From Cyanophora paradoxa (taxonomy: Eukaryota > Glaucocystophyceae > Cyanophorales > Cyanophoraceae), in NCBI GenBank assembly GCA_004431415.1, contig QPMI01000709.1, forward strand, positions 248,001 through 312,000: 64,000 nt of DNA, in the 5' to 3' direction. Numbering within the stretch: position 1 is the first letter of the stretch; every line of letters starts with the position of its first letter. The notes below the pieces were generated by a model. It was not told where the DNA came from. It did not search any database and was given only the letters and a program-made list of their open reading frames with translations. Below, in pieces: positions 24,081 to 33,571 of the stretch. Position numbers and translations under genes: made by a program.

Positions 24081-27000
24081 CCGCCAGCGCCGCCGCGACG
24101 CCGCGCAGCTGCGCCGCAGGGAGCGCGTGAGCGCCGCCCCGCCCCGTACCCGCCCGCCGGCCCCGCGCCGGGGCCCTCCCCAGGGAGGGCCGGCGAGGCC
24201 CCGCCCCTAGGGCCGGCCCCGCCGCCCGCCCGGCGCGCGGCGCACCTGCTGCGGGCCCCCGATCGCCGCAGGCCGCCGCCACCAGCGCCGCCGCGCCGCC
24301 CCGTACCTGCCGCACGGCCAGCGCGTGAGCGCCGCCCCGCCCCGTACCCGCCCACCGGCCCGCGCCGGGGCCCTCCCCAGGGAGGGCCGGCGAGGCCCCG
24401 CCCCCTAGGGCCGGCCCCGCCGCCCGCCCGGCGCGCGGCGCACCTGCTGCGGGCCCCCGATCGCCGTAGGCCGCCGCCACCAGCGCCGCCGCGACGCCGC
24501 GCAGCTGCGCCGCAGGGAGCGCGTGAGCGCCGCCCCGCTCCCTACCCGCCCGCCGGCCCCGCGCCGGGGCCCTCCCCAGGGAGGGCCGGCGAGGCCCCGC
24601 CCCTAGGGCCGGCCCGCCGCCCGCCCGGCGCGCGGTGCACCTGCTGCGGGCCCCCCGATCGCCGCAGGCCGCCGCCGCCAGCGCCGCCGCGACGCCGCGC
24701 AGCTGCGCCGCAGGGAGCGCGTGAGCACCGCCCCGCCCCGTACCCGCCGCCGGCCCCGTGCCGGGGCCCGCCCTCCTCAGGGAGGGCCGGCGAGGCCCCG
24801 CCCCCTAGGGCTGGCCCCGCCGCCCACCCGGCGCGCGGCGCACCTGCTGCGGGCCCCCCAATCGCCGCAGGCCGCCGCCGCCAGCACCGCCGCGACGCCG
24901 CGCAGCTGCGCCGCAGGGAGCGCGTGAGCGCCGCCCCGCCCCGTACCCGCCCGCCAGCCCCGCGCCGGGGCCCTCCCCAGGGAGGGCCGGCGAGGCCCCG
25001 CCCCTAGGGCCGGCCCGCCGCCCGCCCGGCGCGCGGCGCACCTGCTGCGGGCCCCCGATCGCCGCCGGCCGCCGCCGCCAGCGCCGCCGCGCCGCCCCGC
25101 ATCTGCCGCGCGGGCAGCGCGTGAGCGCCGCCCCGCCCGGGCCCGCCCGCCGGCCCCGCGCCGGGGCCCTCCCCAGGAAGGGCCGGCGAGGCCCCGCCCC
25201 CTAGGGCCGGCCCCGCCGCCCGCCCGGCGCGCGGCGCACCTGCTGCGGGCCCCCGATCGCCGCAGGCCGCCGCCGCCAGCGCCGCCGCGCCGCCGCGCAG
25301 CTGCGCCGCAGGGAGCGCGTGAGCGCCGCCCCGCCCCGTACCCGCCCGCCGGCCCCGCGCCGGGGCCCTCCCCAGGGAGGGCCGGCGAGGCCCCGCCCCC
25401 TAGGGCCGGCCCCGCCGCCCGCCCGGCGCGCGGCGCACCTGCTGCAGGCCCCGTGATCGCCGCCGGCCGCCGCCGCCAGCACCGCCGCGACGCCGCGCAG
25501 CTGCGCCGCAGGGAGCGCGTGAGCGCCGCCCCGCCCCGTACCCGCCCGCCGGCCCGCGCCGGGGCCCTCCCCAGGGAGGGCCGGCGAGGCCCCGCCCCCT
25601 AGGGCCGGCCCCGCCGCCCGCCCGGCGCGCGGCGCACCTGCTGCAGGCCCCGGGATCGCCGCAGGCCGCCGCCGCCAGCGCCGCCGCGCCGCCCCGCACC
25701 TGCCGCGCGGGCAGCGCGTGAGCGCCGCCCCGCCCCGGGCCCGCCCGCCGGCCCCGCGCCGGGGCCCTCCCCAGGAAGGGCCGGCGAGGCCCCGCCCCCT
25801 AGGGCCGGCCCCGCCGCCCGCCCGGCGCGCGGCGCACCTGCTGCGGGCCCCGGGATCGCCGCAGGCCGCCGCCGCCAGCGCCGCCGCGCCGCCGCGCAGC
25901 TGCGCCGCAGGGAGCGCGTGAGCGCCGCCCCGCCCCGGGCCCGCCCGCCGGCCCCGCGCCGGGGCCCTCCCCAGGAAGGGCCGGCGAGGCCCCGCCCCTA
26001 GGGCTGGCCCCGCCGCCCGCCCGGCGCGCGGCGCACCTGCTGCAGGCCCCGTGATCGCCGCCGGCCGCCGCCGCCAGCACCGCCGCGACGCCGCGCAGCT
26101 GCGCCGCAGGGAGCGCGTGAGCGCCGCCCCGCCCCGTACCCGCCCGCCGGCCCCGCGCCGGGGCCCTCCCCAGGGAGGGCCGGCGAGGCCCCGCCCCTAG
26201 GGCCGGCCCCGCCGCCCGCCCGGCGCGCGGCGCACCTGCTGCAGGCCCCGGGATCGCCGCAGGCCGCCGCCGCCAGCGCCGCCGCGCCGCCCCGCACCTG
26301 CCGCGCGGGCAGCGCGTGAGCGCCGCCCCGCCCGGGCCCGCCCGCCGGCCCCGCGCCGGGGCCCTCCCCAGGGAGGGCCGGCGAGGCCCCGCCCCCTAGG
26401 GCTGGCCCCGCCGCCCGCCCGGCGCGCGGCGCACCTGCTGCGGGCCCCCCGATCGCCGCCGGCCGCCGCCGCCAGCACCGCCGCGACGCCGCGCAGCTAA
26501 GCCGCAGGGAGCGCGTGAGCGCCGCCCCGCCTCGTACCCGCCCGCTGGCCCCGGCACCTGCTGGTTGCGCGGCGGCGCGTGTCGGAAACCCAGGCCATGC
26601 TGCACGGTCAGCGGGGCGCGGTTTAGAGCGGGCGGGGCGGGAAGGCGGGGCTCTCACGAGCTGCGCTGGCTTGAGTTACGATCGGGCACGCCCGCTGCGA
26701 TCGGCTGGACGGCGGTGCAGCGCGCGGCAGCGGCTGGGGCTGCACGGGGCGGTCAGCGGGGCGCGGCGCAGAAGAGGGCTCGGGCGACGATGGACGTGAA
26801 TTCGCAGAGTGCGCAGAGCATAGATGAGGTGCGCGGTTGGGCGCGCGTCGTGCGGCGCTGGCTGCAGCGGGGCGAGTGGAGTCGCGATTGTCAGCGAAGG
26901 AGGCGACGGCGCGCGGGGCGCGGGGAGTGCGCGCGGGGGAGGACGAAGCGTACCACGGTGAGAATGCACTACGTAGAGCCCGCCTGCGAGAAGGCGAGGC

Positions 27001-27288
27001 TGTACGCGAGCGGGCCGGGGCGCGGGCCGGAACGCTGGCGCTCGCGGGGCGCCGCTTCTGAGCAGAGGACGGGCCGCGGGGGCTTTCCAGGATTTCGAAC
27101 GTGCGGGAAAGGCTGTAGAGAGGCCGGAGAGCGCGTGCGAACGCGCGGGATGCTCTGCGAGCCGGGCCGCCCGGCCGCTGGCGGCCGGATTCCCGGAAAT
27201 CCCCTGCCGAAATTCCCGGAAATTCCGGAAATCCCATAGCTAGCTGCCGAAATTCCCGCCGGACCTAGGTCGACCTGCTAGGTTGGCG
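24081..27288 (-). repeat. Right inverted arm with ~198-bp tandem units
   Basis: Reverse-complement counterpart of the left arm. It has about thirteen units marked by GCGTGAGCGCCGCCCCG near 24126, 24326, 24523, 24719, 24926, 25121, 25320, 25520, 25717, 25917, 26118, 26315 and 26514, followed by the same unique outer ~700 bp. The Arg-rich reading frame of the left arm is repeated on the plus strand from 26565, nearly identical through MDVNSQSAQSIDEVRGW, and then diverges. Unit number and several internal variants differ from the left arm, so the arms have evolved separately since they became inverted copies. Confidence 0.85.
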
Positions 27289-29310
27289 CCCGGCGATCTG
27301 ATTTTACTATTTTACTGCTTGTGTTAAGTAATGTAGTATTTTTGAAATCCTTTTATGTTCTTTTTCAGACAAATATTAGCGCTGCTGCGCATGATGGCAT
27401 GGTGATGCTATGATGTTTCCTTGAGTTTTTAGTACTGCAGTCCGAGTCAAAAACGGGCCATATTTGGCACTGACGTATACCTCGAGTCTCGATGTTCTGC
27501 GTGGCGCGTTTTGAGCCTCTTCCTGATCAGCCCGCCCGGCCGCGGCCCGCTCGCCGAGTCCGACGGTCGCGCGCGCGCTGGCCGCGGGCCGGCCCGGCGG
27601 GCCGATCGATATCGATATCGCCGAGTCGCAAGCGTACGGTATACGCGTACGCGTGCCGTACCGTAGTACGCCCGTCCAAAATTGCTGCAAAATGCCGCAC
27701 TGCGGCAGTGCACCCGCATGCATGAGCGCGCGCTAGCATGAACTTTACAAGCCTGAAGTTTAGTAATGTTGCGCACGGCGCGCATGCCATGATCATCGGA
27801 TGCGCATAGCATTGCACTGCGGCACATACGTACGGTATACGTTCTATACTATAGTAATCGTACTCGCGATCGGTATACCGTAGTACGTATACGTATGCGC
27901 ATTGCGCCGCGGCGTTAGAATTCGGCCGCGGGCTACAATAGACCTGAGACAACCGTTGCAATTGAACAGCCTGCAGAGCAGATCAAGATTCTAGAGGCGC
28001 CGGCATGCGCAGCAGCTGTAGCAGCGCGCCGCGGCGCGCGCACATGCCATGATCATGATTGCCGACGGCGGCCGCGGCTCGCGATCGGCGCGACCCGTTT
28101 GAACGGCTGCAGCCGCGGCCACAGCATCTGTGACTTCCAATTCAACCCGCCGGGCCGGCCCAGCCGCTGAGCCCAGGTCATCGGCGCGGCGCTTTCAATT
28201 GCATGTTTCCTCTTTCTGCGGTCCGACGGTCGCGATCGCAGTCTCTGAGTTACCCAGCCTGGCAGCTGCAGCTGCAGGCCCAGTCAACGTCGGCGTGCGG
28301 CGGTGTGCGCGCTCTGAGGCTCTGAGCTCCTGAACAACAGCCGCTGAGCAGCGGTACGTGCACGTGGATGTATATGGCCCATGGGCGCGCCCGTGCAAAT
28401 GCATATGCACGTGGCCAGCAGCAGCCGCGGCATCTCTGTGCGCTCACTGTCATGATCGTGATCAGCTGCGTGCGCAGCCGCGGCCGCTGAACGAGCCGGG
28501 CCGGGAAGGCGATCGCCGTCCGGGATCCGCGGCCGTCAACGTTAACGTTCAACGGTTCCCCAAGTCCCGGCGCGGGCCCGGGGCGGCCGGGGGGGCGCGG
28601 CGCTGCACATCCTTCAATTTGCAATCAATAGTTAAAGCAATTTGGACGTGAAGCGATCATCGGATACAAGCGCCCGGATTCGGAGTCGCCGTCCGTTATA
28701 TTTTGATCAGGTGCGAATGCGCTGGTTTTGCAATTGGATCTCTAGATCTAGATGTGCTTAAGGTGCCTAGCTATAGGCTAGGTGCCATGGCCAGGCTGCA
28801 GCCTGCAGTTGGCAGCTGGCAGCTGCAACTGGATCGGTGCACACCTGTGCGCTCACCGGCTAGCGCCTCTAGATCAACTGCTGCTTGCAGCTATCGGTGC
28901 ACACCTGTGCGCTCACCGGCTAGCGCCTCTAGACAATAGCGCTAGCTATAGCTTTCGAATTCGCCGCGCCGTGCACTGCAGCACGTGCACGCTTAGAAAT
29001 ACATGCTCACTCCGCGAGCTTTAATTTTGCAATTGCAGACGCAGCGATATCATGGCCACGGCGCATGCCCGTGCTCATGCGCTCGGCTCCGGCGCGTCGA
29101 CGTCTCCCATATGCATGGCCACCTCGGCCGCCGACCGCACGCTCTCGAAAGAGTACGCCGATTTCACTGATCATGATCAAGGTATCGATCAAGGTGCACA
29201 TGTGCATCCATCGTCCCAGGTGCGCTTATAATCAGCTTCGAAGATATAACTGCTTGCGATATTAATATTCTAGCTATAGATCTGATTAATATTCCAATGC
29301 CACATGCACA
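27289..29310. other. Intergenic region without confident genes
   Basis: No recognised coding region. Many short palindromes are visible, such as GATCGATATCGATATC at 27603, ATGATCATGAT at 28049, and repeated CTGCAGCTGCAG and TCATGATC. A possible first exon of the following Gln-rich gene starts at ATG 29052 (MATAHARAHALGSG) and runs to a GT donor at 29182. Its phase does not fit the next exon directly, so it stays unassigned. Confidence 0.4.
28833..28933 (+). repeat. 41-bp direct repeat with 60-bp period
   Basis: A 41-bp block starting ATCGGTGCACACCTGTGC and ending GCGCCTCTAGA is present twice without mismatch (28833-28873 and 28893-28933), separated by a 19-bp spacer. Confidence 0.9.
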
Positions 29311-30567
29311 TTGGCATCTTTAATTTTAATCACGCGGCCATCAATTTCGCGCGGGCCTGCGCTGATCATGATCGCAATGTTTAATCGTGATCATCGGATG
29401 GTGATCATGACGCGAGCCGCGCGGGCGCGCGCGCATGCGCAGGATTCGCTGGGAGAGGTGACGGGCCGCATCGGCGCCCTCCAGATCCCGTCCTCGGAGG
29501 GCGAGGCCTCGGGGGCGGCCCGCTCCACGCCCGACGGCTCGCCCCACTCGAGCTCGGCCGCCGTTGATCGCGAGGCGGAAGGGGGGGTCGGAGGCTCGCG
29601 CTCGGGCTCGATTTCGGGCCCCGCGAGGCGATACTCGAACTCGAGCTCGAGCTCGAACGCGCCGCGGCCGCATGCGCGGCAGAGCCATGCCGAGGCGCAT
29701 GCGTCTGGCCATGCATATGGCCATGGCCAGCAGCGCTCGATCGCGAGCTACACCTACGGTCAGCGGCAAGAGCAGCACGAGCGAGCGTACAGTGAGCGGC
29801 GGCGGCCGCACTCGTTCGCCCAGTCTCCGTCGACCTCGGCTCGAGCTCGCAATATTAATCCACCCGGCGCCGGCGCCGGCGGATCCGGAGGCCCAGGGCG
29901 CGTGCAGGGCGCGGCCGCGGGTCCCTCGCAGCTGCAAGGTCACGGCCACGTGCATGGCCAGTACTTGCAGCTCCGTGGGCACCCGTACCCCCATCTGCAG
30001 CTGCTCCCCGCGGCCGGGGCGGCCGTGGACGTGGACGGGACCGCGGCCGGCCTCCCCGTGGCCAGCGTCAACATCGTTGAGATTTCTCCGGGCGTCTACG
30101 GCTACGGTTACGGCCCCGCCCTGCAGCTGCAGGCCGCACCCGGTCAGAATTTGAATTTCCAGTCGTGCGTCTCATTTATTCCATTATGATATCGATTATA
30201 CGATGATGACGATATCCATCGAATTTCCTCTCGTACATGCTAAAATGCCCTCGCATATATCAGTAAACATATTTGAACGTAATTAATGATTCATGATCAA
30301 CGATTTTGCATGCGCAGGGATTATCTTCTGGCCTCGCAATTGCAGCCTTACGCCGTGGCGGGCCCTTCCGACGCGCAGGTCCGGATCCGACTCTCCCGGT
30401 CACAATCGGGGTCTATAGCTATAAATTAATGAATATTAACTAGTACTAGTAATGTTCGAATTCAAAATCGTCCCCGGCCAGAACTGACTGGAGGGCATGT
30501 TAATGCGCAGGGGCCCGCCGGCGCCGCCCTGCAGCTGGTTATGGGACAGCAGTACCCCGTGGAAATG
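29311..30567 (+). CDS. Gln/Gly/His-rich host protein, 5' part (interrupted by the viral element)
   Basis: The frame is open from 29311. A likely exon begins at 29443 after an AG acceptor (DSLGEVTGRIGALQIP) and ends at a GTGCGT donor after 30164. Two further exons fit in phase: 30318-30378 (YLLASQLQPYAVAGPSDAQ) and 30511-30567 (GPAGAALQLVMGQQYPVEM). The last is cut by the Polinton insertion; its reading frame resumes at 57407. The protein is low-complexity, with Ser/Asn tracts, His-Gly-His-Gly stretches and Gln-Leu repeats, and I recognise no domain. Gln-rich proteins of this kind are often transcriptional or RNA-binding, but that is not shown here. The start codon is uncertain. Confidence 0.6.
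30562..30567. repeat. 6-bp target-site duplication, left copy (GAAATG)
   Basis: GAAATG directly precedes the element's first base at 30568 and is matched by GAAATG directly after its last base (57401-57406). Six-base duplications are characteristic of Polinton/Maverick integration by a retrovirus-like DDE integrase. Confidence 0.93.
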
Positions 30568-30662
30568 ACACATATTGAAAAACGAATTTAAATCCCTCGT
30601 TCATCTCGATCGCTTCGCGATCTCGATTCACTCTGGATTTAAATTCGTTTTTCAATATGTGT
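30568..30662. repeat. Terminal palindrome, hairpin-capable (left tip)
   Basis: The outermost 28 bases (30568-30595, ACACATATTGAAAAACG...) recur as a perfect inverted copy at 30635-30662, with a 39-base loop. Within the loop GATCGC-TTC-GCGATC can form a smaller stem. The end could therefore fold into a closed hairpin, which may matter for protein-primed initiation or end recognition by the integrase. Confidence 0.9.
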
Positions 30663-31004
30663 TAATTTAATACTAAAATACATATTTTTCGATTAATTTC
30701 TTAAACTTTTTATGCAAACTTTGTATAAAATAATGCAAACTTTGTATTAAAAATGAAAACGCGTTTACCAAAATGCATATTTTCGATTAAACTTCGATAG
30801 ATTCAATTGATCTTATATCGATTGATTATGTACTTTGTTGTTTACATACAAATCTGCGATAGATTAACATTAAACTGCTTAAAGATCGATATAATTGCGA
30901 TTAAATTGCATAAATTCGCATAAACTCGATATATCTCTCATGTATTGAAGTAGACCACCGCCCATTCTGTATCGAAAAACGCAAAAAGTGTCACAGAGTT
31001 GCAT

Positions 31005-31245
31005 TGTGTCCAATTGAACAATCGATGAGATTGCTGATGTACATTTTTGCACCGAAAAAGTGTCACAGAGTTGCATTATCTCCCATTAAACAATCGATTA
31101 GATTGCGGGATTTTCTATTGGAATATATCGGAACTGCATTATGTCCAATTAAACAATCGATGAGATTGCGGATTTATATTTTAGATCGAAAAAGTGTCAC
31201 AGAGTTGCATGGTCTCCAATTGAACAATCGATTAGATTGCATATG
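31005..31245 (+). repeat. Four ~65-bp tandem repeats in the left TIR
   Basis: CAATTGAACAATCGATGAGATTGC, or variants with AAA for GAA and TTAG for TGAG, recurs near 31010, 31081, 31145 and 31215. Most copies are linked to AAAAAGTGTCACAGAGTTGCAT. An 87-codon open frame crosses the block only because the repeat keeps phase; I do not call it a gene. Mirrored at 56725-56965. Confidence 0.8.
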
Positions 31246-31344
31246 TTCTATAAAACAGAATAATTGAATTCAAGTGTGACAGGTAGTATTCAAATGATAT
31301 TCAGTAATAGATATATTTGTTTTTGAGAAAGTCAGTAAGAGGGG

Positions 31345-31790
31345 TAGAATGTCTGTGACAGGTGTGACAGGTGTGACAGGTGTGACAGGTGTTTTCAGAA
31401 GTCTGTCATTTTTGAAAAATTTAGAAAGTTTGAAAATAGGTGTCACACCTGTCACACCTGTCACACTCAATTAAACTACCTGTCACACCTGGTCTCCTTA
31501 CCATTTTCAGTAAGACAGAAAGGTATTCATGAAATCGACTATTGTTGGGTGGATTTTGAAGGTGTCACACCTGTCACATAGACTGTTTTCAGTAAGACAA
31601 CAATAAATTCTTGAATATCTCAGTAAGAAATAGAGTCTTTTGTTAATTGGGTGTGACGGGTGTGACAGGTGTGACAGGTGTTTTCAGAAGTCTGTAATTT
31701 GTGAGAATTTTAAAAAGTTTGAAAATAGGTGTCACACCTGTCACAGGCGTCACAGTCAATTAAATAGGTGTCACACCCGATTATCTGACC
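31345..31790. promoter_or_regulatory. GGTGTGACA iteron modules of the left TIR
   Basis: Runs of the 9-bp unit GGTGTGACA (3-4 copies) are followed by a TTTTCAGAAGTCTG spacer, an AAAGTTTGAAAATAG stretch, and then the same unit in inverse orientation (TGTCACACC). There are two complete modules (about 31355-31500 and 31650-31780) and a half-module near 31560-31580. Such inverted iterons are typical of binding sites for a replication or regulatory protein. The function is inferred. Confidence 0.6.
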
Positions 31791-31834
31791 ATTTTCAGTA
31801 AGACCATCTGAAATTCTGAATTTCTCAGTGTCAA

Positions 31835-32236
31835 CTAACTCGGAAATCGCAATACTCTATGTTTCTCCGATTTCTCCAACCCTGAAAACACACCTGTTAT
31901 TCTCTCATCTATCTCATGAGATACTCTCGTGGTTTTTCTCTCTGCTTCTAATCCACAACTGAATATATCAATCGCCAGCATACCTTCATTTGAGTAACAA
32001 TGAGCAGTGCAGTGGCTCTCATCCAGCAGAAGAACCATTGCAAAACCAGGAGGAGAAATACCACCATCGAAAATCTCGCAATGCTTGTGAACTACTCGAA
32101 TACCTTGCTCTTGAATAATAGTTTGTAAGAACTGCATTAACCACCTGGTCGTTGTCTCCAAGTCTTCCACTCCTACTGCTAATTGGGTTCTGAATTTGTA
32201 ATCCAGCATCACATGGAAGCCTCGATGAGTATTCAT
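31835..32236 (-). CDS. SpeD-type S-adenosylmethionine decarboxylase (pyruvoyl enzyme)
   Basis: 133 residues, the size of prokaryotic-type SpeD proenzymes. AdoMet decarboxylase makes the aminopropyl donor for spermidine synthesis. It self-cleaves at a Glu-Ser bond to form the pyruvoyl cofactor. Here E73-S74-H75 is the cleavage site, H79 lies at +5 and C94 at +20, the spacing of the processing His and catalytic Cys in Thermotoga SpeD. The surrounding GFAMVLLLDESHCTAH and MLAIDIFSCG fit the family. The last ~31 codons lie inside the left TIR, so the right TIR holds an orphan copy of that tail. Some SpeD homologues in bacteria and phages act on arginine or ornithine instead, so the substrate is uncertain. 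Confidence 0.8.
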   Translation of the reverse strand: MNTHRGFHVMLDYKFRTQLAVGVEDLETTTRWLMQFLQTIIQEQGIRVVHKHCEIFDGGISPPGFAMVLLLDESHCTAHCYSNEGMLAIDIFSCGLEAERKTTRVSHEIDERITGVFSGLEKSEKHRVLRFPS

Positions 32237-32276
32237 TTATGAATAATTTAGAAAAATTAAAAACGCGATTGGTAGA

Positions 32277-32426
32277 ATGCGAACCATCTTAGCAAGAGTG
32301 CTACCTTATGAGTTGGTGGATATCATTCTGCTGCACTACCACAAGACCTGTCCAAACTGCTTTGACACATGCATAATCACAAAGGGAAAATGGGGAAAGA
32401 TCCTCATTTCTCTCTCAAAGATCTAA
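32277..32426 (+). CDS. 49-aa protein with F-box-like start and Cys cluster
   Basis: ATG 32277 to TAA 32426. LPYELVDIILLHY resembles the first helices of F-box-like domains common in viral and eukaryotic proteins. CPNCFDTC could bind a metal. Its stop codon overlaps the stop of the convergent 32423-32695 gene by four bases. The short length makes function uncertain, but the fit into the only gap on this strand supports a real gene. Confidence 0.45.
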   Translation: MRTILARVLPYELVDIILLHYHKTCPNCFDTCIITKGKWGKILISLSKI

Positions 32427-32695
32427 TCAAAGTACAGTACCACTGGTTTATCATCTATCACAATTCCTGATGTAGTCTTTTTTCTGTAAGCATGAGAGGA
32501 TTTCTTGTTGCACTCTCTGCATCCACTTCCCCTTACATGATTAAATGGGTAGGTTTGGAGGATCTTGTTGCATTTAAGGCATCTAACAGAGACCTTCTCT
32601 TGTGCTTTCTTATACACTGTCTCACTATAATCGAATTTAGCATCACCATGAACCATCATTGCAGATTCTATGAATTTCTTTGTTTTATCATCCAT
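32423..32695 (-). CDS. Small zinc-ribbon protein of the type linked to homing endonucleases
   Basis: 90 residues. VHGDAKFDYSETVYKKAQEKV followed by two CxxC pairs (RCLKCN, GCRECN) matches the short zinc-ribbon domain that accompanies many phage and giant-virus endonucleases (DUF723-like; F-x-A-x-x-V-H-G-D-x-x-x-Y-S pattern). No nuclease domain follows, so it may be a stand-alone DNA-binding module or a remnant of a homing gene. It overlaps its convergent neighbour by four bases. Confidence 0.6.
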   Translation of the reverse strand: MDDKTKKFIESAMMVHGDAKFDYSETVYKKAQEKVSVRCLKCNKILQTYPFNHVRGSGCRECNKKSSHAYRKKTTSGIVIDDKPVVLYFD

Positions 32696-32720
32696 TCCTC
32701 TCTATATATACCTGAGATTT

Positions 32721-33548
32721 CTATGGAGCAGTATCCTGCCCGAAAATGGGGAAGTATCGATTTGTGCCGTAATATTCTGCATATGTATTCTGTCTTGCAA
32801 TAGCATCGGTTCTCTCAGCATAGAGAATGCATTTGTAGATACCAAATCTGGTGGCTCTCACCAAAAACTGGTAATCTTCAAGACCGAAATTCACTCCATG
32901 ATAAGCAATCCCGAAATTGTCATATGGAGTGATTACAACTGCAATATTTGGGGTTCCACCCTCTACTTGACAGACAGCATAAACATCTGGTGGAATATCC
33001 ACGACCACCTTGTAGTGGTCACCAATCTCAACAAGAGAATCAACTACTGATGTCTGCTCATTCACAACAATTGGGAAGATCTTGATAATATATGGTGCAT
33101 TCATACTGGGGACATAGGTGCGAATTCTGGTGTTGGGATCAATGGGATTGGGTTGATCATTTACGAAAAGAGGCGCACCAACAGCTCCACCAATCCGAAG
33201 ACCATCACCAATATATGCTCCCCCCGTTTTGCAGTTAATAGCTCCCGACCGAGATTCAAAAGAATAAGTAGAAAGAGGATCACCATAACTGTCTGGGTCT
33301 CCATAATGGGCAGAAAAGTTCGCATTTGTCACAAGGAGTTTCGTTGTCTTAACTATACCATTATTTTTATCACATCTGAGTTCCTGCAATCTCAGTTTAT
33401 GGGTGGAACCAAAGGTATTCATTGTAGGTTGTACTTCTGTGGATTGGAGACCTTCTACATCATCAAAAGTAGCATGCTGCAAAACGTGATTTGCAGGTGC
33501 TGCTAATGAGAGTTGGGGTGTAATAATTCGCTCTACTGGGGCAGCCAT
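32721..33548 (-). CDS. Modular virion spike/fibre protein A
   Basis: 275 residues. The N-terminal ~80 residues are shared with the proteins at 33572 and 34822: L-R-x-x-E-L-R-x-D-K-x-x-G-[IV]-V-K-x-T, then L-L-V-T-N-A-N-F. A GGAYIGDGLRIGG turn follows near residue 110. The C-terminal part (about 150-275) is unique and beta-rich by appearance. The pattern, a constant N-terminus with variable C-termini, fits capsid-attached host-recognition proteins. The ATG follows a GTAAAATG motif. No enzyme motif is visible. Confidence 0.6.
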   Translation of the reverse strand: MAAPVERIITPQLSLAAPANHVLQHATFDDVEGLQSTEVQPTMNTFGSTHKLRLQELRCDKNNGIVKTTKLLVTNANFSAHYGDPDSYGDPLSTYSFESRSGAINCKTGGAYIGDGLRIGGAVGAPLFVNDQPNPIDPNTRIRTYVPSMNAPYIIKIFPIVVNEQTSVVDSLVEIGDHYKVVVDIPPDVYAVCQVEGGTPNIAVVITPYDNFGIAYHGVNFGLEDYQFLVRATRFGIYKCILYAERTDAIARQNTYAEYYGTNRYFPIFGQDTAP

Positions 33549-33571
33549 TTTACATTAAAGTAATATATAAT

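Larger units (their letters stand above)
13255..27288. mobile_element. 14-kb foldback-like structure with long inverted arms made of tandem repeats
   Basis: The left end reads CGTCGACCTAGCAGGTCG and the right end carries its reverse complement with few differences (CGACCTGCTAGGTTGGCG). The inverted match continues for roughly 3 kb on each side, while the 7.9-kb interior (16165-24080) is not inverted and holds other tandem arrays. Long inverted repeats with internal tandem subrepeats are the hallmark of foldback elements (FB, Galileo type). No transposase is recognised and no target-site duplication is obvious. A segmental inverted duplication around a satellite array is the alternative. Confidence 0.5.
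30568..31930 (+). repeat. Left terminal inverted repeat
   Basis: The sequence inward from 30568 matches the reverse complement of the right end as far as 31930, where it changes abruptly (GGTTTT here, TTCGCC at the other end). It contains a terminal palindrome, a block of ~65-bp tandem repeats and GGTGTGACA iterons. The left copy has one more 9-bp iteron than the right at about 31351-31390. The inner ~95 bp are the 3' end of the SpeD-like gene. Confidence 0.95.

Noticed and set aside
23990-26657. Long Arg/Ala/Gly frames in the right arm
   Set aside because: Translations of the ~196-bp GC-rich tandem repeat, open on both strands.
31004-31267. 87-codon open frame in the TIR (mirrored at 56701-56964)
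   Set aside because: It runs through ~65-bp tandem repeats that happen to keep phase. The residues are just the repeated translation of the unit and no start signal or family is seen.
31349-31780. CRISPR-like array (repeated GTGTGACAG units)
   Set aside because: Units are contiguous 9-mers without unique spacers, in a eukaryotic viral element with no cas genes.
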